IMG/VR virus record: IMGVR_UViG_3300034019_000299
Span: 1 to 27,840 of that record
Source: a virus
Reading direction: 5' to 3' (one strand)
DNA: 27,840 bases
In this document: positions 1 through 7,300 of the stretch, one piece after another
How positions within the stretch are numbered: position 1 is the stretch's first letter
Layout: the number at the start of each line of letters is the position of its first letter
Notes under the pieces: model-generated
Seen by the model: only the letters and a program-made list of their open reading frames with translations
Databases searched by the model: none
Told to the model about the DNA's origin: nothing
Position numbers and translations under genes: made by a program

Positions 1-58
1 TAGTCTTGCCATGCTTGCAGGTAAGGGCTGTGGGCCAGGGCCGGGGTGTGTCGAGCAC
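1..58 (-). CDS. start of an unidentified gene, truncated by the window edge
   Basis: An open frame begins at a GTG (58-56), 11 nt after the stop of the VRR-NUC gene, and stays open to the left edge. The first residues read MLDTPRPWPTALTCKHGKT. The tight spacing and same strand suggest the next gene of the leftward DNA-processing operon. An internal ATG at 13-11 in another frame is an alternative start. Too little is visible to name a function. Confidence 0.35.
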   Translation of the reverse strand, partial: MLDTPRPWPTALTCKHGKT

Positions 59-69
59 CGCCGGCCTGT

Positions 70-447
70 TTATTGGCTGACGGATTGAATGATGGCGTGC
101 GCGTCTGACACGGATCGCGCGACGCCGGCGAGGCCACCGGCATCGTTCACGGTAGAGAGCCAAGCCTGCTGCTCGGGCCTGACCCGCCCGGTGGGTGTCT
201 TGACCTCGATGGATGTGAACACGGCCAGCCGCAGGCCGATGTGTTCTGGGCCGATGGTGACGGTACGCCAGCCGATGAGGTCTGCTGAGCCACGGGCAAG
301 GCCGAAGGTGACAAGCCGACCGGTGCGCGGGTCGGGCAGCGACCCGACCTGATTGCGAAAGATGCGCAGGTCAGAGCGGGAGCCGAGCGCTAGGCGGATC
401 TGCTGTTGAAGAGTGGTTTCGGCGTTGGCCACGCGCGCGCAGCACAT
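70..447 (-). CDS. VRR-NUC domain nuclease
   Basis: A 125-residue protein with the hallmarks of the VRR-NUC branch of PD-(D/E)XK nucleases. These are G53-S-A-D56 ahead of a hydrophobic strand, the E81-V-K83 (ExK) catalytic pair, and a Q about ten residues later (Q93). Stand-alone phage VRR-NUC proteins of this size are thought to act on branched or flapped DNA, as Holliday-junction-resolvase-like enzymes; the exact substrate here is inferred. The ATG at 447 overlaps the helicase gene upstream by 77 nt. A GTG five codons later (432) is an alternative start and leaves the domain intact. The gene sits downstream of two helicases and a methyltransferase, so a role in phage replication or recombination intermediates fits. 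Confidence 0.85.
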   Translation of the reverse strand: MCCARVANAETTLQQQIRLALGSRSDLRIFRNQVGSLPDPRTGRLVTFGLARGSADLIGWRTVTIGPEHIGLRLAVFTSIEVKTPTGRVRPEQQAWLSTVNDAGGLAGVARSVSDAHAIIQSVSQ

Positions 448-1783
448 GATGGGCCCACGCTACGGGGTTCCGCATGTTGCGGGCATGACCGATGGCGATG
501 AGTTGCTGGAGGGTTTTGGCCTTGCCTTGCTCGCGGCGGCGCAATTGCACGTCGATGCGCTTAAGTTCCTTCAACTCGCCGTCGATCTGCTGCATCGGTC
601 GCTGCTTGGGTTCGGGCTGCTCGTGGCCACAGCATGGGCAGATCGGCACCGGCCTGAACGATGCAAAGCACTGCGGGCAGGTGCGCACCGATGGCGCTGG
701 CTGGCTGCCACCTGCGCGCCGTGCGCCGTGCTCGAGCGTCCACTGGCGGATGTCATCGGGGAAGCCGTGACGGGTGACGTTGCCGACGTGATCAAGGATG
801 ATGGCAGCGTCTTTGCCTGGTGCTGGCCGCAGCACACGACCGATCTGCTGCAGGTACAGGCCAAGGCTGGCGGTGGGTCTGAGCAGGATGGCGCAACCGG
901 CCGCGGGGATGTCGAACCCTTCGGAGACCACGTCAACGGTCACCAGCACGCGGATGGTGCCAGCGGCGAACGCGGCGACCACGGCATCGCGATCGGTTGT
1001 ATTGCCCAAAAGGGTGGCGGTGCTGATACCTGCCGTCTTAAATGCGTCTCGAACTGAGACGGCGTGGGCCACGTTGCAGCAGAATGCGATCGCCTGCTGT
1101 GCCCCCGCGAGGCGTTGGTAGTGATGGATCGCATCGCCGGTGACGGTTGGCCGGGTCATGGCAGCCGCGGCCTGATTGTTGGCGTAGTCGCCGGCCCTCA
1201 TGCGCAGGCCGGTGAGATCGGCCACCATTGGCGGCGCAAAGATCCGCGCGGGTGACAGGTAGCCAGCCGATGTGAGCATCTGAACTGACGGTCCTTCGAC
1301 GAGCGCGTCAAAGGTGTCGCGCAGGCCGCGGCCATCAAGGCGGCAAGGTGTGGCGGTGACACCTAGGCGCAGCGCACCGGGCCAGTGGCTCAGGATCTGC
1401 GACCAGGAACCGGCTGCTGCGTGGTGTGCCTCGTCGATGATGATCAGGCACGGCTGCCAGTCGATTGTGTCGAGCCTGCGAACGAGCGTCTGCACCGATG
1501 CAACTTGTACCGGCTGCTGCGATGGCTGGATGCCAGCCGCGATGATGCCGTGCTCGACGCCGGCGGCGGTGAGTTTGCTGCTGGCCTGATGGATCAGTTC
1601 ACGCCGATGGACAAGGATGAGCACCTTGCGGCCGCGTTCGGTGGCACTGGCGGTGATGGCGGCCAGGATGACTGTCTTGCCTGCACCGGTGGGTGCCACC
1701 AGCAGCGGCGCGCGTGCGCCTGAGCGATAGGCATTGCGCAGATCGTCGATCGCGCGGTGTTGGTAGGGGCGGAGATTGGTCAC
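371..1783 (-). CDS. SF2 DEAD/DEAH-box DNA helicase with C-terminal zinc finger
   Basis: A 470-residue superfamily 2 helicase. Visible motifs are: Q-like region LRPYQ (4-8), Walker A APTGAGKT (30-37), motif II DEAH (117-120), motif III VTATP (142-146), motif V region VVSEGFDIP (285-293) and motif VI QIGRVLRP (313-320). A CX2C...CX2C zinc finger follows (369-372 and 382-385), then a basic tail. I chose the GTG at 1783 because it forms a 4-nt GTGA overlap with the stop of the preceding methyltransferase gene and places the YQ motif at residue 7; a longer in-frame start at 1813 is less likely. The protein resembles the phage/bacterial UvsW/RadD-like helicases that remodel forks or D-loops; the precise role is inferred. 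A VRR-NUC nuclease gene follows and overlaps it. Confidence 0.88.
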   Translation of the reverse strand: MTNLRPYQHRAIDDLRNAYRSGARAPLLVAPTGAGKTVILAAITASATERGRKVLILVHRRELIHQASSKLTAAGVEHGIIAAGIQPSQQPVQVASVQTLVRRLDTIDWQPCLIIIDEAHHAAAGSWSQILSHWPGALRLGVTATPCRLDGRGLRDTFDALVEGPSVQMLTSAGYLSPARIFAPPMVADLTGLRMRAGDYANNQAAAAMTRPTVTGDAIHHYQRLAGAQQAIAFCCNVAHAVSVRDAFKTAGISTATLLGNTTDRDAVVAAFAAGTIRVLVTVDVVSEGFDIPAAGCAILLRPTASLGLYLQQIGRVLRPAPGKDAAIILDHVGNVTRHGFPDDIRQWTLEHGARRAGGSQPAPSVRTCPQCFASFRPVPICPCCGHEQPEPKQRPMQQIDGELKELKRIDVQLRRREQGKAKTLQQLIAIGHARNMRNPVAWAHHVLRARGQRRNHSSTADPPSARLPL

Positions 1784-4038
1784 AGCAGCGCTGCCTGCGT
1801 GGTGGCCTCGCAATCATTCAGGTTCTTGGCTGCGCAGTTGAAGTAGCTGGGCTTAAGCTCAAAGCCAACGAACCGGCGGCCCATCTGCAGGCTCACGTAG
1901 CCCTCGCTGCCGATGCCAGCGAATGGGCTCAGCACCAGATCACCTGGGTTACTCCACAACTGCAGGCCGCGGCGGATCACCTCAAGCTGCAGCGGGCAGA
2001 TGTGGCGCTCATCGTCATTGGCGCGGGCGCTGCGGTATTGCAGGGTGTCGGATGGGTTGATGTCCATCCACACCGGGCTGGCGTAGCGCTGCCAGATGTT
2101 GATGCTGTCTTTGATGGCGTCACCAGTCTTAGCTGGCGGGTTCTCGCCGGCAAACTCAGTGAACGGGCCAGCGCATGGCTCGGGGTTGTCGCCCAGCTTG
2201 CGCACCGTGACCAGGTAGTCGGGGATGCCTTGACGGCTCAGGGCTGAGTCCTTGCGGATCTGCTTGTGCAGCAGGCCGATCGCCTTGGTGCGCTGCATGG
2301 CGGTAACGGGATCCTTCCAAATGCAGACCTCTGAATGGAACACAAAGCCCGCGGACTGAAAGATGCGCAGCATGTCGCCGCGAAAGTCCTTCACGCCGAT
2401 GAAGCCGTCGCGCTCTTTGCTGCTGGGCAGATTCATGCAGTGGAAGCTGATCAACCGGCCAGGCATCAGCACGCGATGCAGCTCCTTGGCCAAGTAGACG
2501 AAGTGATCGAAAAACTCCTGATCGTTGCGGCTGTTCCCCATGTCGCGGTCGCTGTTGGAATAGGTGTAGAGCGACGCGAATGGCGGACTGAAGATGCTGT
2601 AGTGGATGCTGTCTGAGTCGAGCTGCTTGATGCTCTCAACGCAATCGCCCATGTACATGTCCCAGTTGTCGCCGGTCTTGTGCTCAGTGATGTGCGGCGC
2701 AACCTGACGCTGGATCTTTTTGAGTTGTTCCATGGTGGTTTGCTTCATGATGGTGACCATTGATTCAGCCATTGCGATGCTGTCCGCTTCCTTGCGGCGG
2801 ATGTTGTCGATCACGCGTCCTTCGGCCACGTCGTAGATGATGTGCGCGTTGACCGGGTGCTGCTGCCCGAATCGCCAGCACCGGCGAATGGCTTGATAGA
2901 ACGCCTCGTAGCTGTGGGACAGGCCAACAAAGGCGACGTTGTGGCAGCCCTGGAAGTTGAGACCGAATCCGAAGATGCTGGGCTTGCTGACCAGCACGCG
3001 GATCTTGCCATCTTGAAAGTCGATGGCGGACTGTTGCTTGTGATCGTCGCTGTCGCTGCCTGACACCTCCACCGCGCCATCAACAGCTGCAGTGAGCGCC
3101 TTGGATTCGTCGTTGAGATCACACCAGATCAGCCATTGCTCGGTGCTGTTATTGGCCAGGGTTGCGGCTGCATCAACGCGCATCTGCAGCGATGCCTTGC
3201 GCACATGTCGCTGATCGCTCAGGGTGCGGGCTTCCATGGCAAACAGCGCCATCTGGCCGGCCTCGTCCGCCATGGCCTCGCGTGGTGTCTCGACGGTGCA
3301 GTCATTGATCTGCAGTTCGGGCAGGATGAAGCTGCCGTCGTCGTAGCCCAGATCTGATGGCTTGCGGATGGTGACAGCCCAGCTGCAGACCCACTCCCAG
3401 AACTTCGACTGAGCGTGACCCTTGAGCCGCCATTTGCTGGTGTCGCCGCCGTCGTGGACAAAGAACATCGCCAGCATCTCGGTGCGGGTCATCACACCGA
3501 TGAACTCGGCATGGTTGCCCAGCTCCATGTGATCGTTGGGCGCTGGTGTTGCTGAACAGGCCAGCCGGAATGGCGTCTGCGCGAATGACTCGATGATCTG
3601 ATTGCGGATCTTGCCGGTGTACGCCTTGAGGATGCTGCTCTCATCGAGCACAACGCCATCAAATGTGGCCGGGTCAAAGTGGCCGAGCTTTTCGTAGTTG
3701 GTGATCGTGATGCCGGGTTGCACGTCGGCCTGGGTTACGGCGAACGAGCATGGGATGCCGAACTTGGCCCCCTCGCGCACGGTCTGGTGTGCGACGGCCA
3801 GCGGGGCCAGGACAAGGACGTTGCCTTTGGTGTGACGGCAAACCTGGGATGCCCATTCCAGCTGCATGGCGGTTTTGCCCATGCCGCAGTCAGCCCAGAT
3901 GCAAAACCTGCCAACGCGGCAGGCCATGGTCACGATGTCGCGCTGAAACGGGAACAGCGGCGCCGTGAACTGCTGCGGATCAAAGCCGACCGCAGGGCAG
4001 GCGGTGGACTTTGAGGCTAAGAAGTCGGAGTAGGTCAT
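1780..4038 (-). CDS. SNF2-type helicase fused to a beta-class DNA methyltransferase
   Basis: A 752-residue two-enzyme fusion. The N-terminal half is an SNF2-like SF2 ATPase: LFPFQRD (28-34), Walker A ADCGMGKT (49-56), DESS in place of DEAH (132-135), CSATP (161-165), and a C-terminal lobe with YQAIRRCWRFGQ (381-392). The C-terminal part, about 455-745, is an amino-methyltransferase in beta order. Motif IV SPPF (484-487) comes first and the SAM-binding motif I SPFAGIG (704-710) comes later. SPP(Y/F) favours N4-cytosine methylation, though N6-adenine cannot be excluded. No linked restriction nuclease is visible. ATG 4038 lies 1 nt after the stop of the ParB-like gene; ATG 4077 is an alternative start with a 38-nt overlap. 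A role in protecting or marking phage DNA is an inference. Confidence 0.9.
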   Translation of the reverse strand: MTYSDFLASKSTACPAVGFDPQQFTAPLFPFQRDIVTMACRVGRFCIWADCGMGKTAMQLEWASQVCRHTKGNVLVLAPLAVAHQTVREGAKFGIPCSFAVTQADVQPGITITNYEKLGHFDPATFDGVVLDESSILKAYTGKIRNQIIESFAQTPFRLACSATPAPNDHMELGNHAEFIGVMTRTEMLAMFFVHDGGDTSKWRLKGHAQSKFWEWVCSWAVTIRKPSDLGYDDGSFILPELQINDCTVETPREAMADEAGQMALFAMEARTLSDQRHVRKASLQMRVDAAATLANNSTEQWLIWCDLNDESKALTAAVDGAVEVSGSDSDDHKQQSAIDFQDGKIRVLVSKPSIFGFGLNFQGCHNVAFVGLSHSYEAFYQAIRRCWRFGQQHPVNAHIIYDVAEGRVIDNIRRKEADSIAMAESMVTIMKQTTMEQLKKIQRQVAPHITEHKTGDNWDMYMGDCVESIKQLDSDSIHYSIFSPPFASLYTYSNSDRDMGNSRNDQEFFDHFVYLAKELHRVLMPGRLISFHCMNLPSSKERDGFIGVKDFRGDMLRIFQSAGFVFHSEVCIWKDPVTAMQRTKAIGLLHKQIRKDSALSRQGIPDYLVTVRKLGDNPEPCAGPFTEFAGENPPAKTGDAIKDSINIWQRYASPVWMDINPSDTLQYRSARANDDERHICPLQLEVIRRGLQLWSNPGDLVLSPFAGIGSEGYVSLQMGRRFVGFELKPSYFNCAAKNLNDCEATTQAALL

Positions 4039-4039
4039 G

Positions 4040-4873
4040 TCAAAGCATTGCGTTTTCGTGAATGGACTCAGACGCATGAACAAGTGAGGGCATTGGTGGA
4101 TATAGTTGAGACTTGAAAATCTTGAGCTGCTGGCCTGTCGCGTAGGCGTTTAAAAGTTTGATGTAATCAGCCAACCTTGATTGAGGCGTTGAGCTTGGCG
4201 CAGCTATCATCTTGTTTCGATAAGCAAGAATCGGGCTGCCCGGACTTAGGTTGTCGCCCGTTTTTACTTGCTTAGCAAATGTTTCTAAATAATCTCTTGA
4301 AAACTCACAATCAAATGATGCTGAATATAATAAGCACGACATGGGGCCAGGGGTGCAAATCCTTTGGAATACTGACTGGCTTGCTGCTGCCGCTGCCCAT
4401 TCCCACCCATCAATATCTTTTCTGTATTCTTTGTTAATGTTTGTCGTGGTTCCAATCTGGTTAGGAACTTTCCCGGTCCAAACTATGTGAGGAATTTCTC
4501 TATAAAACAAATAAAGCCTAATACCAGAAGCCATTGCAGTTGAGTTTTTTGCTCCGTTAATGCCAAGTATGTCTCCAGCTGTGCGCTTTGATCCCGTGTC
4601 TAAAACTGCAAAAACACTTTCAGGCAATCCAGTTGTCACCATGAGATTGGCTGAAATGCCGGTATTGGCAATTGCCATCAAGCGATGCTGACCATCTAAA
4701 AGAGTGTTGTTCTCGCTGATGGCAATGCCTTGATGGGTTATCTGCATTTCTCCCCGTTTAAGCTGAGCCTCGAACATGGAGAGGTGAGCTGCATTAAGGG
4801 GTCGGTTGCGAGTGTTTGTTTCTAGAATTAAACGCGCGTCTTCTGGTGTGACAAGACGTACCTCTGTGTGCAT
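4040..4873 (-). CDS. ParB-like 'DGQHR' domain protein
   Basis: A 277-residue protein starting at ATG 4873. It carries the ParB/sulfiredoxin-type N-terminal domain found in many phage proteins: NRPL (23-26), THQGIA (46-51), DGQHRL (60-65) and a D-x-G-x-KRT segment (92-98). Such proteins have been linked to DNA binding, nuclease or NTPase activity and, in some modification systems, to DNA modification; none of these can be assigned here. It is the first gene of the leftward operon and ends 1 nt before the helicase-methyltransferase start. Its base composition is clearly AT-richer than both neighbours, suggesting recent exchange. An upstream in-frame extension to 5023 exists but runs through the divergent control region and lacks domain content, so I rejected it. 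Confidence 0.8.
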   Translation of the reverse strand: MHTEVRLVTPEDARLILETNTRNRPLNAAHLSMFEAQLKRGEMQITHQGIAISENNTLLDGQHRLMAIANTGISANLMVTTGLPESVFAVLDTGSKRTAGDILGINGAKNSTAMASGIRLYLFYREIPHIVWTGKVPNQIGTTTNINKEYRKDIDGWEWAAAAASQSVFQRICTPGPMSCLLYSASFDCEFSRDYLETFAKQVKTGDNLSPGSPILAYRNKMIAAPSSTPQSRLADYIKLLNAYATGQQLKIFKSQLYPPMPSLVHASESIHENAML

Positions 4874-5012
4874 GAAATAATGCCGGCAACCAGGCCGGTA
4901 GAGAAGTAAGGGCTGGCCGTGGCCAGAAGCGAGCCGGGTGGCGCCGGCTTGTTTCGCTTGATCAGACCTTAGCCCACATGTGGTAGCATTGGCAAGCAAT
5001 CCGCCGCAAGCC
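4874..5012. promoter_or_regulatory. divergent control region with a 14-bp inverted repeat and an extended -10
   Basis: This 139-nt gap separates the leftward ParB-methyltransferase-helicase operon from the rightward RecE/RecT operon. It contains a perfect inverted repeat CTGGCC-GT-GGCCAG (4913-4926), a plausible operator. For the rightward operon, TGGTAGCAT (4981-4989) reads as an extended -10 (TGn plus TAGCAT), 24 nt before the RecE start. A TTGATC lies 20 nt upstream, which is too far for a standard -35. No clear promoter for the leftward operon was found. Promoter and operator roles are inferred from position and sequence. Confidence 0.45.
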
Positions 5013-5852
5013 ATGGAGAACACCGACTACCACGCTCACCCGGCCATCTCAAAGTCTCATCTGGATCTGATCGCCCGCAGCCCGCTGCATTACTGGGCTC
5101 GCTACATCGACCCGAACCGGGTGCCGCCTGAACCAACCGCTGCGATGCGGATTGGAAGTGCTGTCCACACGCTGACGCTCGAAGCTGACCAGTTCGAGAA
5201 TCGTTACATCACCACGCCGGTGGTCGATCGCCGGACCAAGGACGGCAAAGCCCGCTGGCTTGAGTTCGAAGCTGAAGCCGGTGATCGCGAGCTGATCGAC
5301 GCCGACGACCGCGCCATCATCAGCCGCATGGCCGAATCAGTCTGGCGCCACCCGGCCGCGGCGATGCTGCTTCATCGGCAGGGCAAGGCCGAGACCACGC
5401 ATATGTGGATTGATCCGACCACCGGCGCCGAATGCAAGTGCCGGCCGGACTGGCTGACCAATGACGGCAACCTGATCATCGACCTGAAGACCACCGAGGA
5501 TGCCAGCCCGAGCGGATTTCAGCGCAGCGTGGCGAATTATCGCTACCACGTGCAGGCCAGCTGGTATCTCGACGGGGTTGAGTCGGCCACCGGCCACCGG
5601 CCCGATCAGTTCATCTTCATCTGTGTGGAGAAGAAGCCGCCGTATGCCGTGGCCGTCTATGCCGCCGACGCGGAGATGATCCAGATCGGCGCCGAAACTG
5701 CCGCGCGTGATCTGGCCCGGTTGGTCGAATGCAAGGCCAGCAACACATGGCCCGGATACAGCGATCAGATCGAGCCGCTCAGCCTGCCCGCATGGATGCG
5801 GCCGCGGGCTGATGGTTCACTGCCTAACCCACCTGAGATCGAGACTTACTGA
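5013..5852 (+). CDS. RecE-like PD-(D/E)XK exonuclease (DUF3799/PDDEXK_12 type)
   Basis: A 279-residue nuclease starting at ATG 5013, the first start that keeps the domain and avoids the control region. Recognisable parts are SKSHLDLIARSPLHYW near the N-terminus (14-28), GSAVHTLTLE (48-57), RPDWL (144-148), the catalytic strand IIDLKTT (155-161, with D157 and K159) and HVQASWY (179-185). This pattern matches the RecE/exonuclease VIII C-terminal nuclease that resects double-strand ends 5' to 3', leaving 3' ssDNA for an annealing protein. The next gene, overlapping by 1 nt (TGATG), is a RecT-like annealing protein, the usual partner. Together they form a phage two-component recombination system. 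Substrate and polarity are inferred from the family. Confidence 0.88.
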   Translation: MENTDYHAHPAISKSHLDLIARSPLHYWARYIDPNRVPPEPTAAMRIGSAVHTLTLEADQFENRYITTPVVDRRTKDGKARWLEFEAEAGDRELIDADDRAIISRMAESVWRHPAAAMLLHRQGKAETTHMWIDPTTGAECKCRPDWLTNDGNLIIDLKTTEDASPSGFQRSVANYRYHVQASWYLDGVESATGHRPDQFIFICVEKKPPYAVAVYAADAEMIQIGAETAARDLARLVECKASNTWPGYSDQIEPLSLPAWMRPRADGSLPNPPEIETY

Positions 5853-6514
5853 TGGAATCCACCGCCCTCACCACTACCAGCACCGGCTCGGTGTTCTCCG
5901 GCATCCAGGCGTTCGAGGACGCCCAGCGGATCGCCAAAGCGCTTGCCAGCAGCACCCTGATCCCGCCACAGTTCCAGGGCCAGCAGGGCTTCGCCAACTG
6001 CTTGGTTGCGCTTGAGATCGCCAACCGGATGGGCATCAGCCCGTTTCTGGCGATGCAGCACCTGCATGTGATCCACGGCCGGCCGTCGTGGAGCAGCAGC
6101 TTCATCATCGCGATGGTCAACGGCTGCGGCCGGTTCAGCCCGTTGCGGTTTGAGCTGAGCGGCGAAGGCGACGGCCTTGCCTGCTACGCGATCGCCAGCG
6201 ACCTTGCCAGCGGCCAGGAGCTGAAGGGGCCGACGATCACGATGGCCATGGCTAAGAAGGAAGGATGGGCCACCAAGTCCGGCAGCAAGTGGCAGACGAT
6301 GCCAGAGCTGATGATTCGCTACCGGGCCGCGGCGTTCTGGGGCCGGCTATATGCCAGCGACATGTTGCTCGGGATGCAGAGCCAGGAGGAGGTGGTCGAC
6401 ATCGAGCCGGTCAAGGTGACCGCGACCGATACGACGCTCGACGACCTGAACGCCTGGATCGCGGCCGAACCTGAGCCCGAATCCGTGGAGATTGTGGCCG
6501 ATGACCTCTTCTGA
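5852..6514 (+). CDS. RecT-like single-strand annealing protein
   Basis: A 220-residue protein in the RecT branch of phage annealing proteins. Family-typical segments include IPPQFQGQQGFANCLVALEIA followed by RMGISPFLAMQHLHVI in the N-terminal third, KEGWATKSGSKWQTMPELMI in the middle, and the conserved RYRAAAFWGRLYA block before GMQSQEE. It is shorter than E. coli RecT (about 270), as is common for this variant. The protein ends in EIVADDLF, an acidic-plus-Phe tail like those of SSB proteins. It starts on the A of the upstream stop (TGATG) and overlaps the next gene by 14 nt, so all four recombination genes appear co-translated. It should coat ssDNA made by the RecE-like nuclease and promote annealing. 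Confidence 0.87.
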   Translation: MESTALTTTSTGSVFSGIQAFEDAQRIAKALASSTLIPPQFQGQQGFANCLVALEIANRMGISPFLAMQHLHVIHGRPSWSSSFIIAMVNGCGRFSPLRFELSGEGDGLACYAIASDLASGQELKGPTITMAMAKKEGWATKSGSKWQTMPELMIRYRAAAFWGRLYASDMLLGMQSQEEVVDIEPVKVTATDTTLDDLNAWIAAEPEPESVEIVADDLF

Positions 6515-6692
6515 TTATCTGACCGCGCCGCAGCTGGCGCAGCGGTGGGGGTTGCACCCTGACACGTTGATGCGCTGGCGCAAGGCAGGCAAGGGCCCCG
6601 CCTATTTCAGGACGCCCGGTTTCGTGCTCTACCCATTGGCCGAGGTTGAGCAATACGAGAAGGCCAACACCATCACCCACAACGAATCATGA
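6501..6692 (+). CDS. small helix-turn-helix (excisionase/MerR-like) protein
   Basis: A 63-residue protein starting at ATG 6501 inside the end of the RecT-like gene (14-nt overlap). Residues 7-24 (LTAPQLAQRWGLHPDTLM) form a winged-HTH start as in HTH_17/excisionase proteins. The basic RWRKAGKGP and a short wing with FVLYPLAEVEQYE follow. Excisionases of this size act as DNA-bending factors or small regulators. No integrase is seen nearby, so a regulatory or accessory role in the recombination operon is at least as likely as excision. The stop overlaps the next start as ATGA. Confidence 0.75.
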   Translation: MTSSDYLTAPQLAQRWGLHPDTLMRWRKAGKGPAYFRTPGFVLYPLAEVEQYEKANTITHNES

Positions 6693-7072
6693 CCTTCAAA
6701 GCAAACGGCGCACTGTTCAGGAACACCGAGCAGAAGCTGCGCGAGCGGCTGCGCGACCGGTACGACGCCAGCAAAAATTACCCGATGTATGACGGCGTGG
6801 TGAGCGTGCCGGCCGATCAGGCGTATGCGATGGCCAATTACCTGATGAACGCCACGCCGAACGACCGGGGCAACATCCCGATGCGGATTAGCGGCTGGCG
6901 CAAGGAGCCGGCCAGCGGCGGTGACGCGTATGTGTCGATGGCGATCGAGCCGGATTACAAGACACAGAAAGCGATCGAGGAAGCAGGTGCCACTGCCGAG
7001 GCCGCGGCCACAAGCCTGGCCAAGGCGACCGGCGGCACTGTGGTGCAGATGGATCAGGCGGATGTGTTCTGA
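6689..7072 (+). CDS. candidate phage single-stranded DNA-binding protein
   Basis: A 127-residue protein of no certain family, starting in an ATGA overlap with the HTH gene. The body reads GALFRNTEQK at the N-terminus, then a segment containing ISGWRKEPASGGDAYVSMAI. That pattern recalls small OB-fold-like phage proteins in which a strand-turn 'SGW(K/R)' precedes a second strand. An Ala-rich helix follows, and the protein ends VQMDQADVF, an acidic tail closing in Phe as in SSB C-termini. The position directly after RecE- and RecT-like genes is where phages often place an SSB. The SSB call is an inference from context and tail, not from a firmly recognised domain. Its 3' end overlaps the convergent gene at 7054-7269 by 19 nt. 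Confidence 0.6.
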   Translation: MTFKANGALFRNTEQKLRERLRDRYDASKNYPMYDGVVSVPADQAYAMANYLMNATPNDRGNIPMRISGWRKEPASGGDAYVSMAIEPDYKTQKAIEEAGATAEAAATSLAKATGGTVVQMDQADVF

Positions 7073-7269
7073 TTCATGATCATCAGCTCTAGGCGCGCGA
7101 TCTCATGGACCGCCGCCTGGAGCATCTCCTGCTGGCGGAAGGTCTGCCGCAGCAGCTGCGCCGCAAGTTGGCCGACGTTGCCGTGCTCGGCCAAGCCGCG
7201 GCAGTTGGCCTCGAGCTTGAACAGCTTCTCTGGTGGGATGTCCACCACCATCCACTTACCGAAATCCAT
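7054..7269 (-). CDS. hypothetical protein, reversed within the early array
   Basis: A 71-residue protein starting at ATG 7269 that begins MDFGKWMVVDIPPEKLFKLEA, then has a long predicted helical stretch with heptad-like leucines (about 28-65). The minus reading has balanced composition, while the plus reading of the same DNA is rich in Ser, Trp and Cys and looks like a shadow. It converges on the end of the SSB-like gene (19-nt overlap) and diverges from the zinc-ribbon gene with only 31 nt between starts. That gap holds an inverted repeat. A small regulator is possible, but no family was recognised. Confidence 0.6.
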   Translation of the reverse strand: MDFGKWMVVDIPPEKLFKLEANCRGLAEHGNVGQLAAQLLRQTFRQQEMLQAAVHEIARLELMIMNQNTSA

Positions 7270-7275
7270 CTAGCC

Positions 7276-7291
7276 GGGGCGTAGTTGCCCC
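7276..7291. promoter_or_regulatory. inverted repeat in a 31-nt divergent gap
   Basis: GGGGC-GTAGTT-GCCCC lies between the start of the minus gene (7269) and the start of the plus gene (7301). It covers most of this tiny divergent spacer. It could be an operator or an RNA hairpin in either leader; which one cannot be decided by eye. Confidence 0.35.
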
Positions 7292-7300
7292 ATCGTGCCA

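Noticed and set aside
413-1057. A 214-codon plus-strand frame opposite the SF2 helicase
   Set aside because: The minus strand has all helicase motifs in order; this frame has none and arises from GC-rich codon bias.
1693-2247. A 184-codon plus-strand frame opposite the methyltransferase end
   Set aside because: Crosses the methyltransferase and helicase genes without any recognisable motif.
4874-5023. N-terminal extension of the ParB-like protein to 5023
   Set aside because: It would read through the divergent control region and even past the RecE start, with no domain content, whereas ATG 4873 begins right at the domain.
6501-6692. Excisionase of an integration module
   Set aside because: No integrase or attachment-site repeat is visible nearby, so I kept only the neutral HTH description.
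7076-7273. A plus-strand reading of the region of the reversed small gene
   Set aside because: Rich in Ser, Trp and Cys with no structure, while the minus strand gives a balanced helical protein.
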